From an uncultured Oscillospiraceae bacterium (GTDB lineage: Bacteria > Bacillota > Clostridia > Oscillospirales > Oscillospiraceae), in NCBI GenBank assembly GCA_905234575.1, contig CAJOIG010000036.1, positions 1 to 10,861 of the forward strand: a stretch of 10,861 nucleotides of DNA, in the 5' to 3' direction. The translations under genes and the position numbers were made by a program. The notes beneath the pieces were generated by a model. It was not told the DNA's origin. It saw nothing but the letters and a program-made list of their open reading frames with translations, and searched no databases. Positions 1 to 5,699 of this stretch are shown in pieces (position 1 is the first letter of the stretch; each line of letters starts with the position of its first letter).

Positions 1-8
1 TCGTCCAT
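1..8 (-). CDS. Start of a second coat-operon gene (partial, cut by left edge)
   Basis: Only the first codons are visible, reading leftward from an ATG at 8 as Met-Asp and then out of the window. A good ribosome binding site, AAGGAG, lies just upstream, inside the end of the preceding small gene, and the two genes are about 10 bp apart, so they form one operon. In Clostridia a small CotF-like protein is often followed by a larger CotF-family spore coat protein. That identity is inference from context only, since almost no coding sequence is visible. Confidence 0.5.
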
Positions 9-18
9 GTCGTTCTCC

Positions 19-192
19 TTACACAAGATTGTAGAATGATTGGTACATGCGGCGGTGACGCTCCGCCAGATGCTGTGCCTGGGTACGCAGGGTGCTGTCC
101 TGCAGCCGGCTGGCGGCGTCCTGGAACTGCGTCGCAAGGAACTGCGCGTGACTCAGGGCGTCGTCGAGATACATGAGCTCTTTGGTCGTCAT
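19..192 (-). CDS. Small CotF-like spore coat protein, 57 aa
   Basis: This 57-residue gene starts at ATG 192, preceded by GAGGTGAT, and stops with TAA at 21-19. The product begins MTTKELMYLDDALSHAQFLA. It is predicted to be wholly alpha-helical, with a pattern resembling one half of the four-helix CotF/ferritin-like bundle: a DALSHAQ-type first helix, a loop, a helix containing LRTQAQHLAERHRRMY, and a C-terminal YQSFYNLV. Short proteins of this type are common in spore-forming Clostridia beside CotF genes and are thought to belong to the spore coat. It is the first gene of a minus-strand operon whose next gene starts at 8. Assignment rests on remembered family resemblance. The reading frame, binding site and operon spacing are seen directly. 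Confidence 0.72.
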   Translation of the reverse strand: MTTKELMYLDDALSHAQFLATQFQDAASRLQDSTLRTQAQHLAERHRRMYQSFYNLV

Positions 193-280
193 AATTTTTT
201 ATCACCTCGTAAAAAGTATCTCCCCAAACTGGAAAGTTTATGCTATAGTATACATAATAATGTGAACAGGAGAGCGTCCC
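193..280. promoter_or_regulatory. Divergent control region between coat operon and FAH gene
   Basis: This short AT-rich gap must hold promoters for both directions. On the plus strand TGCTATAGT at 241-249 resembles an extended -10 element, without a convincing -35. On the minus strand CATAAACT (complement of 235-242) resembles the -10 of mother-cell sporulation sigma factors E or K, which would suit a coat gene, but the matching -35 is weak. The plus-strand ribosome binding site AGGAG lies at about 268-272. Both promoter calls are tentative. Confidence 0.3.
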
Positions 281-1114
281 ATGAAACTCATCACCTTTCT
301 CTGGGAGGAAACCGAGCTCGTCGGCGCGCTGACGGAGACGGGCGTCGCACCGCTGCGGCAGTTTTCGTCCATGGAGGAGCTCATCCGCGCGGGCGTTTCG
401 GCGGCGGAGCTTCCGGCGGAGCGGATCCCGCTGTCGGAGGTGCGCGTTCTCGCGCCGATCCCGCGCCCCTCGCAGGACGTGCTCTGCCTCGGCATGAATT
501 TTGCCGATCATACCACGGAGGCCGCGCGGTTCCATCCCACGATGGTCCGAGAGAGCTACGCGGTCTATTTCTCGAAGCGCGTGAACGAGGCGGTGGCTGA
601 CGGCGGCGCCATCGACAGCCACCCGGAGGTGACCGACCAGGTGGATTACGAGGCGGAGGTCGCGTTCATCGTCGGGAAGGACGCCTACCGCGTCCCGGCG
701 GAGCGGGCGCGGGAATACGTCTTCGGCTATACCATCGTGAACGACGTCAGCGCCCGGGAGATCCAGACCCGGCATAAACAGTTCCACCTCGGCAAGAGCC
801 TCGACACCTTCACCCCCATGGGCCCCTGCATCGTCACGGCGGACGAGTTTGCCTTCCCGCCGGAGATCGGCGTGCGCTGCTTCGTGAACGGGGAGAAGCG
901 ACAGGACGGCAATACCAGACAGTGGATCTATGGAATACAGGATGTTATCGCAGACCTCTCCGCGGGCATGACTCTGCGCGCCGGGACGGTCATTTCCATG
1001 GGAACGCCCGCCGGAGTGGGAATGGGTTTTGAACCGCCGAAATTCCTGAAATCGGGGGATGTGGTGCGATGTGAGGCAGACGGTATCGGCATTTTGACGA
1101 ATTTTGTCCGCTAA
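281..1114 (+). CDS. Fumarylacetoacetate hydrolase (FAH) family protein, 277 aa
   Basis: A metal-dependent enzyme of the FAH superfamily, whose members hydrolyse, decarboxylate or isomerise acylpyruvate-like beta-diketo acids, for example in catabolism of aromatic compounds. A short N-terminal domain (about 1-60) precedes the catalytic fold. Visible signatures are LGMNFADHTTE, giving the probable catalytic His77-Glu80 pair; DYEAEVAFIVGK, with metal ligands Glu124 and Glu126; YTIVNDVSARE, with metal ligand Asp155; and ISMGTPAGVG near the C-terminus. All expected ligands are present, so it should be active. The start ATG at 281 has AGGAG eight bases upstream. At 277 residues it has the usual length. 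The substrate cannot be read from sequence. The LysR-type gene downstream may regulate it, but it has its own promoter and a terminator lies between the two. Confidence 0.9.
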   Translation: MKLITFLWEETELVGALTETGVAPLRQFSSMEELIRAGVSAAELPAERIPLSEVRVLAPIPRPSQDVLCLGMNFADHTTEAARFHPTMVRESYAVYFSKRVNEAVADGGAIDSHPEVTDQVDYEAEVAFIVGKDAYRVPAERAREYVFGYTIVNDVSAREIQTRHKQFHLGKSLDTFTPMGPCIVTADEFAFPPEIGVRCFVNGEKRQDGNTRQWIYGIQDVIADLSAGMTLRAGTVISMGTPAGVGMGFEPPKFLKSGDVVRCEADGIGILTNFVR

Positions 1115-1157
1115 AGTTAACATAAGCAAACGGGGTTTTTGCCCAAATGATTACACG

Positions 1158-1205
1158 GTCGCCGCCGGCGGGAAAAGGATTTCTCGTCCGGCGGTGACAT
1201 TTTTT
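1158..1205 (+). terminator. Rho-independent terminator after the FAH gene
   Basis: An 11-bp GC-rich stem (1158-1168 with 1188-1198, one G-T wobble) has a 19-nt loop and is followed by ATTTTTT at 1199-1205. It lies about 45 bp past the FAH stop and separates that gene from the LysR promoter. Confidence 0.7.
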
Positions 1206-1208
1206 GGC

Positions 1209-1253
1209 TTTTTTGCAAAAAACACTTGTCAAATCGCCGCGATCGGATATAAT
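1209..1253 (+). promoter_or_regulatory. Promoter of LysR-type gene with upstream palindrome
   Basis: TTGTCA at 1226-1231 and TATAAT at 1248-1253, 16 bp apart, form a strong sigma-A promoter with a start near 1260. Three bases upstream of the -35 lies a perfect 14-bp palindrome, TTTTTTGCAAAAAA (1209-1222), which fits the loose T-N11-A LysR box. A second dyad, AATAAT-TG-ATTATT (1263-1276), sits just past the start point. Either could be an autoregulatory operator; that part is inference. Confidence 0.75.
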
Positions 1254-1306
1254 ACATTTTAGAATAATTGATTATTTGTATCAGCTTGCCTTATGAGGAT
1301 CATCCT

Positions 1307-2185
1307 ATGAGAACATCACGGTATGAAGTGTTTATGAAGATCGTCGAGACCCAGAGCCTGACGAAGACCGCCGCCTACTTCGGCTGTACCCAGTCGGCGG
1401 TGAGCCAGCTCGTGAAGGCGCTGGAGACGGAGCTCGGCGTATCCCTGCTCATCCGCAGCAAGGCCGGTGTGCGCCTGACGGCGGAGGGGGAGTACCTGCT
1501 CCCGGGAATGCGGCAGATCGTGCAGGGGGAGCGCAGCGTCTTTGAGCGCTCGCTGGAGCTGCAGAACATGAACGTCGGTCTCATCCGCATCGGGATCTTC
1601 ACGAGCCTGTCGAGTCAGTGGCTGCCGCCGTACCTGCAGCGCTTCCGGGAGCGCTACCCGAACATCGGCTTTGAGCTGCTGCAGGGCGACGTTACGCAGA
1701 TCTCCGAGTGGCTGCGAAACGGCGTCGTGGACATCGGCTTCATGACCCCGCCGGAGTCCGACGAGTTCTATTTCCGGGAGCTTCTGGCCGACCGGATGAA
1801 CATCGTCCTCCCGGCGCAGCATCCGCTGGCGGGCCGTCCTGTGACGCTCCGGGACCTCCGTGAGGAGACCTTTGTCCTCCAGGAGTCCGGATACAGCCAG
1901 ATCACGGAGACGATGTTCCGGGACGCGAAAATGCGCCCCAAGAGGCAGTATATGGTCAAGGACGACTATACAGTCATGTCCATGGTAGAGAGCGGCCTCG
2001 GCGTGTCGCTGCTTCCGGAGCTGATGCTGCGGCGCAATCCCTTCGAGCTGTATGCCTGTCCGTCGGAGCCGGCGTATTACCGGCACCTGGGCGTGAGCTG
2101 GCTGCGGCGGGAGCAGAACAGCGTCGCGGTGAGCAAGTTCGTTCAGCTCCTGCTGGAGGAACTTGGCCTCGCGGAGGAGAGCTGA
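1307..2185 (+). CDS. LysR-type transcriptional regulator, 292 aa
   Basis: A DNA-binding transcription factor of the LysR family. The N-terminal winged helix-turn-helix covers about residues 1-60, with the recognition helix region TAAYFGCTQSAVSQLVKALE at about 21-40. A linker helix follows to about 85, then a periplasmic-binding-like effector domain with phrases such as IGIFTSLSSQWLPPYLQRF, VDIGFMTPPE and SGLGVSLLPE. I choose ATG 1307, which has GAGGA seven bases upstream, over an in-frame TTG at 1268. That TTG lacks a binding site and lies only a few bases past the predicted transcription start. The length is normal for the family. The ligand and targets are unknown. The neighbouring FAH gene is a plausible target, and autoregulation is likely given the dyads in its promoter region. 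Confidence 0.92.
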   Translation: MRTSRYEVFMKIVETQSLTKTAAYFGCTQSAVSQLVKALETELGVSLLIRSKAGVRLTAEGEYLLPGMRQIVQGERSVFERSLELQNMNVGLIRIGIFTSLSSQWLPPYLQRFRERYPNIGFELLQGDVTQISEWLRNGVVDIGFMTPPESDEFYFRELLADRMNIVLPAQHPLAGRPVTLRDLREETFVLQESGYSQITETMFRDAKMRPKRQYMVKDDYTVMSMVESGLGVSLLPELMLRRNPFELYACPSEPAYYRHLGVSWLRREQNSVAVSKFVQLLLEELGLAEES

Positions 2186-2200
2186 CCCTGACATACAAAA

Positions 2201-2234
2201 ACACGGCTGTCGTTTGAAAAAACGGCAGCCGTGT
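2201..2234 (-). terminator. Second (distal) terminator of the tRNA cluster
   Basis: A 14-bp stem, ACACGGCTGTCGTT (2201-2214) against AACGGCAGCCGTGT (2221-2234) with one wobble, has a 6-nt loop. Read on the minus strand it is followed by a run of five T. On the plus strand no T-run follows, so it would be a poor terminator for the LysR gene, which stops at 2185, although the hairpin may still protect that mRNA end. Confidence 0.65.
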
Positions 2235-2246
2235 GATTCTATATAG

Positions 2247-2277
2247 AAAAAAAACTCTCGTTTCAAGGAAACGAGAG
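2247..2277 (-). terminator. Primary terminator of the tRNA cluster
   Basis: A perfect 10-bp stem (2255-2264 with 2268-2277) with a 3-nt loop is followed on the minus strand by eight T residues. It begins one base past the CCA end of tRNA-Glu. It is a textbook intrinsic terminator for the Met-Val-Glu tRNA transcript. Confidence 0.9.
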
Positions 2278-2352
2278 TGGTGACCCGTACGGGACTCGAA
2301 CCCATGTTACCGCCGTGAAAGGGCGGTGTCTTAACCACTTGACCAACGGGCC
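2278..2352 (-). tRNA. tRNA-Glu (anticodon TTC)
   Basis: This 75-nt gene has an encoded CCA. The acceptor GGCCCGT pairs with ACGGGTC (one G-T). The anticodon stem CCGCC/GGCGG encloses a CTTTCAC loop with anticodon TTC. The T-arm contains GGGTTCGAGTCCC. It is the last tRNA of the cluster, directly followed by the terminator. Confidence 0.95.
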
Positions 2353-2359
2353 AAAAAAA

Positions 2360-2436
2360 TGGTGGAGACTGCGCGACTCGAACGCGCGACCTCATGCGTG
2401 TGAAGCATGCGCTCTAACCTGCTGAGCTAAGCCTCC
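2360..2436 (-). tRNA. tRNA-Val (anticodon CAC)
   Basis: This 77-nt gene has an encoded CCA. The acceptor GGAGGCT pairs with AGTCTCC. The D-arm starts TAGCTCAG. The anticodon stem CATGC/GCATG encloses TTCACAC with anticodon CAC. The T-arm is GCGCGTTCGAGTCGCGC. CAC reads only the GTG valine codon, so a separate Val-TAC gene is expected elsewhere; a CAC species fits a GC-rich genome. It lies 7 bp from tRNA-Glu. Confidence 0.95.
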
Positions 2437-2448
2437 ATCAAGAAACAG

Positions 2449-2470
2449 GGGGGAGGAGAGCTCCTCCCCC
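2449..2470 (-). other. GC-rich hairpin between tRNA-Met and tRNA-Val
   Basis: GGGGGAGGA (2449-2457) pairs perfectly with TCCTCCCCC (2462-2470) over a 4-nt GAGC loop. No T-run follows on either strand, so it is not an ordinary terminator. It lies 2 bp from the tRNA-Met 3' end and may act as a processing signal or separator in the tRNA precursor; the role is inference. Confidence 0.6.
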
Positions 2471-2472
2471 GA

Positions 2473-2549
2473 TGGTAGCGGCGACTGGATTCGAACCGGT
2501 GACACCGCGGGTATGAACCGCGTGCTCTAGCCAACTGAGCTACGCCGCC
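2473..2549 (-). tRNA. Elongator tRNA-Met (anticodon CAT)
   Basis: This 77-nt gene has an encoded CCA. The acceptor GGCGGCG pairs with CGCCGCT, with a terminal G1-T72 wobble. The D-arm starts TAGCTCAG. The anticodon stem CGCGG/CCGCG encloses TTCATAC with anticodon CAT. It resembles the elongator methionine tRNA of Firmicutes, whose known form also has G1-U72, rather than the initiator. A lysidine-modified tRNA-Ile(CAT) is less likely. It is the first tRNA of the transcript. Confidence 0.9.
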
Positions 2550-2562
2550 AAACAGCTTGTTT

Positions 2563-2591
2563 ATTATAGTCTGTAATTGTGATACTGTCAA
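2563..2591 (-). promoter_or_regulatory. Perfect consensus sigma-A promoter of the tRNA cluster
   Basis: On the minus strand a TTGACA (complement of 2586-2591) and a TATAAT (complement of 2563-2568) are separated by exactly 17 bp. Both hexamers match the consensus fully. Transcription should start near 2556, leaving only about 7 nt before the mature 5' end of tRNA-Met. This is a typical stable-RNA promoter. Confidence 0.93.
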
Positions 2592-2654
2592 GTATTTCTT
2601 TGCACTTTTCCCCGTTTTTTTCCTGGAAAGTTCGTGCGTCTTACTGCGGAATAG

Positions 2655-2687
2655 AACGAGAAAACCGGGGAGCCGAAGCTCCCCGGT
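2655..2687 (-). terminator. Terminator of the large surface-protein gene
   Basis: On the minus strand a 10-bp stem, ACCGGGGAGC/GCTCCCCGGT, is capped by a stable C(TTCG)G tetraloop and followed by TTTTCTCGTTC. It begins 27 bp past the stop codon of the surface protein gene. Confidence 0.88.
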
Positions 2688-2714
2688 CACGATGCAGTTG
2701 GAAGGCGCTGGGGG

Positions 2715-5234
2715 TCAGGCCATGGCGCCCTCGACCTGGCTGTTCTTAAGCTGTCCGGCCTGGAACTCATCCCAGGTGCTGACGCCGACCATGGTGAAGA
2801 GCATGTCCCAGGGGCTCTGGTCGAGAGGCATCTCGTCCCAGGAGCCGATGGCGTAGACCTGCGCCTTGAACTCGTCGAGGTTCGGGGCGTTGCCGCCGGC
2901 CGCCTCGATCAGGTACTCCTGATAGTCGGCCCAGCTGGCGCCGCCGGCCGCGGGAGCCTCGGACTTGCCGCCGAACAGGGAGGTGAGATCCGCGAGCTTC
3001 ACGTACTCCTCGCCGTCGATGACGTAGACGTCGAGCTTGTACTCCTGGCCGCCGATGACGATGACGGCGGTATCGTCGTCCTTGCCCTCGCCGGAGGGAT
3101 CGCCGGAAGGCTCGCCGGAGGGCTCGTCCGAACCCTTGGGCTCATTGGAAAGGGAGGTGGCGATCAGGACCGCCGCGATGGTGTCGACAGAGGTGGACTG
3201 GGCCGCGGGCTCAGCGGAGCCGGCGGGCTCGGCGGAAGCGCCGCCGTTGTCCGCGATGGCCGCCGCCGCAGCGGCGACGTCCAGAGTGCCGTCCGCGGTC
3301 ACGCCGCCGCCGACGTTGCCGCCGCCCTCGACAGCCGCCACGCCGCCCTCATAGGTGCCGGCGGGGATGGCCGCGGTGCCGGCCTTCAGGGTGATGGAGC
3401 CGTCCGCGTTCTGGACCAGCGTGCCCTTGACGACCGCGCCGTCCTCGATGGTCAGGCTCGTCAGCAGGGACTCGCCGGCGACGTTCCACTCGCCGCCCTT
3501 GGCGACGGTGACAGCCAGGGTGGAGACGCCGTTGAAGTAGGGCAGGTTCTCCACATGACCCTGCAGGAAGTACTCGGTCATGGTGTAGTCGGTGATCTGG
3601 ATGAAGGCGGCCTTGGAGGCGTCCTTCGTCACATTGCCCTGGGCGTCGAGCAGGAGGTACTGGATGTCGTCGCCGTAGTACTCGATGCCCTCGATGGCCT
3701 CGGGGCTGTAGGGCACGCCCTTGATGGTGGAGGTCAGGGCGATGTCGCCGTTCAGGACGGCGCCTTCGCCGATCGTGATGACGAGGTTATCGCCGGCCTG
3801 GCCGTAATAGCCGGTGCCGTTGAAGATGTCGCCGTTATACGCGCCGTTGGTATAGCTGACATTCACGGTGTTGCCGCCGGACTTGGTGTCGACCGCGTAG
3901 TTGATGCCGGGGAAGCCCTCGCCGTGAGAGGTGATCTTGCTGTCGGAGTAGGTCTCGTCGAAGCCGACCATGACGTTCATCGGGTTGCCGCCGATGCGGG
4001 AGTCATCGTCGTTGTCGATCATCTGGAAGAGCACGCCCTTCTCCGAGTTCAGAACGGCCTCGTCGAAAACGAAGTTGCCGTTCGCGGCCTTCTGGATGAC
4101 GATGGCGTCAGCGGCGTTCACGATGGTGCCGTCAATGACATAGATGGCGTCGTTGATGCCGTTGTGCTGCATGAAGCCGAACACGCCGTTGATGACGGTG
4201 GGCTGGCCCTTGCCCTGGACGGTCTCGAGCTTGTTGCCGTTCGCGTCAAAGAGGTCGATGCTGCCGTTGGAGGAGGCATAGACGCCCTTCTCCGCGCCGG
4301 TGATGATGGCGGCGTAGGTCACGCCGTCGAAGGTGGCGCCATAGTAGTTCTGGGTCGGGTTGCCGATGTAATAGGAGCCATAGGCGGAGCCGTAGGCGTC
4401 GGGATCGTAGCCGAAGATGCGCCAGCCGGAGTCGGAGCCGCCCTTGCTCTCGGGCAGAGCCTTCAGCACGGAGTCAACGACGTTGATCATCATGTTGGAG
4501 CCGGAGTCGGTGGACAGCAGGCCCCAGGTCTCGCCGCCGACAAGGTTGGAGTCCTTGATGACCAGGGTCGGGGTGGCGCCGATCATGTTGAGGATGCGGC
4601 CGCCGCCGTACAGACCGAGGCACCAGGGGGGAGAGATCATGAAGCTCTGGTCGGCGGAGGAGTGATAGCCGTCCCACGCGTCGTGCAGAGCGTCCGCGCC
4701 CATGACGGTGATGTCGGAGTCCTCGATGGTGACGAGAGCGTTCTGGGACACGACGGTGACGCCGCGCTCAAAGCCCTCGGAATAATAGGTGAGATCCTTC
4801 AGCGTCAGGTTCGCGCCGTCGTAGGCGACGGTAGCGGAGCCCTGGCCGGAGAAGTCGGAGGCGTTCTGGCCGTCGCTGTCGTCCAGGATGGTCAGGTTGC
4901 CTGTGACGGTGACGTCCGCGTCCTCGCCGTGAGCGTACACAGCGGTGTAGCCCTCGCCGGAGACGGTCTCGTCAAGCTCGATCTCGCCGGAGGCGGTCAT
5001 GTCGTAGCCAACGAAGATGGAGCCGGGGGTCTTGCGGTTCGTGTAGTTCGTGAGGTACTCATACTCGGAAGCCTCGAGCTCGCCGACGGCGCGATACGCG
5101 ACGGGGGCCTTTTCGACAGTTCCGGGCTCGGCAGATGCCGTGCTGCCGCCGGCTTCGCCGCTGGCGAACGCGCTGACAGACAGCAGCATGCACAGTGCCA
5201 GAAGCAGGGACATAAGCTTGCTGAGTTTCTTCAT
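2715..5234 (-). CDS. Secreted acidic beta-helix-like surface protein, 839 aa
   Basis: I do not recognise a specific named family. The start at 5234 is chosen because AAGGAG lies 8 bases upstream and a signal peptide follows directly: MKKLSK, a hydrophobic core, then AFA before Ser25. The Cys15 context (LALC) does not fit a lipobox. Residues about 60-640 are rich in Gly, Asn, Asp, Thr and Val, with recurring short strand phrases such as VTVTGNLTILDD, ALVTIEDSDITVMG and GEGAVLNGDIALTS. This is the pattern of a right-handed parallel beta-helix (pectin-lyase-like or adhesin-like). Low-complexity linkers follow: SAEPAGSAEPA near 666-678 and PSGEPSGDPSGE near 702-716. A short module at about 721-755 (VIVIGGQEYKLDVYVIDGEE) resembles the copper-amine-oxidase N-terminal type domain of Firmicute surface proteins. 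A helical Trp-rich tail (765-839) ends the protein. No LPxTG signal or terminal membrane anchor is visible, so how it is held to the cell is unclear. Likely roles are adhesion or glycan binding (inference). Confidence 0.75.
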   Translation of the reverse strand: MKKLSKLMSLLLALCMLLSVSAFASGEAGGSTASAEPGTVEKAPVAYRAVGELEASEYEYLTNYTNRKTPGSIFVGYDMTASGEIELDETVSGEGYTAVYAHGEDADVTVTGNLTILDDSDGQNASDFSGQGSATVAYDGANLTLKDLTYYSEGFERGVTVVSQNALVTIEDSDITVMGADALHDAWDGYHSSADQSFMISPPWCLGLYGGGRILNMIGATPTLVIKDSNLVGGETWGLLSTDSGSNMMINVVDSVLKALPESKGGSDSGWRIFGYDPDAYGSAYGSYYIGNPTQNYYGATFDGVTYAAIITGAEKGVYASSNGSIDLFDANGNKLETVQGKGQPTVINGVFGFMQHNGINDAIYVIDGTIVNAADAIVIQKAANGNFVFDEAVLNSEKGVLFQMIDNDDDSRIGGNPMNVMVGFDETYSDSKITSHGEGFPGINYAVDTKSGGNTVNVSYTNGAYNGDIFNGTGYYGQAGDNLVITIGEGAVLNGDIALTSTIKGVPYSPEAIEGIEYYGDDIQYLLLDAQGNVTKDASKAAFIQITDYTMTEYFLQGHVENLPYFNGVSTLAVTVAKGGEWNVAGESLLTSLTIEDGAVVKGTLVQNADGSITLKAGTAAIPAGTYEGGVAAVEGGGNVGGGVTADGTLDVAAAAAAIADNGGASAEPAGSAEPAAQSTSVDTIAAVLIATSLSNEPKGSDEPSGEPSGDPSGEGKDDDTAVIVIGGQEYKLDVYVIDGEEYVKLADLTSLFGGKSEAPAAGGASWADYQEYLIEAAGGNAPNLDEFKAQVYAIGSWDEMPLDQSPWDMLFTMVGVSTWDEFQAGQLKNSQVEGAMA

Positions 5235-5276
5235 GGGTGTATCTCCTTCCAAAAATGTTGTCATTCTGACGAATAC

Positions 5277-5306
5277 ATATTAAAACATGCGTACGACGGA
5301 TTTCAA
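5277..5306 (-). promoter_or_regulatory. Probable promoter of the surface-protein gene
   Basis: On the minus strand TTGAAA (complement of 5301-5306) and TAATAT (complement of 5277-5282) are 18 bp apart, which predicts a start near 5270 and a leader of about 36 nt. The -35 matches five of six positions and the -10 four of six, so a moderate promoter is expected. Confidence 0.55.
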
Positions 5307-5402
5307 CTACATTTCGACGGAAATATAACAGAAACGATATTTTTGTGGAAGTTTTTGTGATTACAAATCGTATTTTTGTTATGGCAACTGAAACGCACGA
5401 TT

Positions 5403-5439
5403 TTGTAACCTGTTTTGCCTATTCTTGTAACCGTTTTGC
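5403..5439 (+). repeat. Direct repeat pair upstream of the surface gene and RNA candidate
   Basis: TTGTAACCTGTTTTGC (5403-5418) is repeated as TTGTAACCGTTTTGC (5425-5439), differing by one inserted T, with 21-22 bp between copies. That is two helical turns, so bound proteins would sit on the same DNA face. The second copy ends 4 bp before a TATAAT at 5444-5449. This looks like an operator or activator site; the regulator is unknown. Confidence 0.55.
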
Positions 5440-5455
5440 TTTTTATAATGAGTTC

Positions 5456-5580
5456 ACGTAGAGAACGCTGTGTGTACGCGCATTTTTGGACAGGGCGCCT
5501 GCTGAGCCTTCCTTCCAAAGAACCAACACAGCCCTGTCTATACGCGATAGCCCTCCTTCTTCGGAAGGAGGGCGTTTTTT
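5456..5580 (+). ncRNA. Candidate small RNA or structured leader ending in an orphan terminator
   Basis: A TATAAT at 5444-5449, with a poor -35, could start a transcript near 5456 that ends at a strong terminator at 5580, about 125 nt with no plausible reading frame of its own. Inside, GACAGGGC (5489-5496) can pair with GCCCTGTC (5531-5538). In competition, GCTGTGT (5467-5473) can pair with ACACAGC (5526-5532). The loop segment CCTTCCTTCC (5507-5516) could also pair with the right arm of the terminator at 5563-5572. Mutually exclusive pairings are typical of attenuators and riboswitches, but I do not recognise a known class. It may be a free small RNA or a leader of the gene at 5700. Confidence 0.4.
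5550..5580 (+). terminator. Strong orphan intrinsic terminator
   Basis: A 10-bp stem, GCCCTCCTTC (5550-5559) with GAAGGAGGGC (5564-5573), is capped by a C(TTCG)G tetraloop and followed by GTTTTTT. On the minus strand no T-run follows, so it acts on plus-strand transcription only. No protein gene precedes it on the plus strand. Confidence 0.9.
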
Positions 5581-5699
5581 GTCGGACCGAACGGCGGCGG
5601 ACGGTCAGAATTCACATTTTGTTAACCATAGGGGCGAAAAAAAGGATTATTTTAATAAATAGAAGTAACGAACTCCCGCAAAGACAAAGAGGTTCCGCC

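Larger units (their letters stand above)
5235..5699. other. 465-bp AT-rich intergenic region with RNA signals
   Basis: No convincing protein gene lies here. From left to right it holds the leader and promoter of the minus-strand surface-protein gene (to about 5306), a run of TTTTTGT-type tracts (about 5338-5404), a direct repeat pair (5403-5439), a plus-strand TATAAT, a structured stretch ending in an orphan terminator (5456-5580), and an untranslated stretch (5581-5699) before the zinc-ribbon gene. I found no clear promoter in that last stretch. Confidence 0.6.

Noticed and set aside
1268..1306. TTG start 13 codons upstream for the LysR-type protein
   Set aside because: There is no ribosome binding site, it falls within a few bases of the predicted transcription start, and the ATG at 1307 has a well-placed GAGGA.
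2201..2234. Terminator of the LysR-type gene on the plus strand
   Set aside because: On the plus strand the stem is followed by GATTCTATATAG with no T-run. The T-run lies on the minus strand, so it is assigned to the tRNA transcript.
1316..2395. A 359-codon minus-strand open frame opposite the LysR-type gene
   Set aside because: It would begin inside the tRNA-Val gene, cross tRNA-Glu and both terminators, and encode an implausible product.
3555..5360. A 601-codon plus-strand open frame opposite the surface-protein gene
   Set aside because: It is a by-product of the strong GC bias at the third codon position of the minus-strand gene. Its product is a monotonous run of Val, Gly, Asp and Ala with no domain, and the opposite frame has a signal peptide, binding site, promoter and terminator.
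5415..5699. N-terminal extension of the zinc-ribbon protein from an in-frame ATG at 5415
   Set aside because: The extension crosses the orphan terminator and encodes unlikely sequence. ATG 5700 has a good binding site and starts the recognisable protein.
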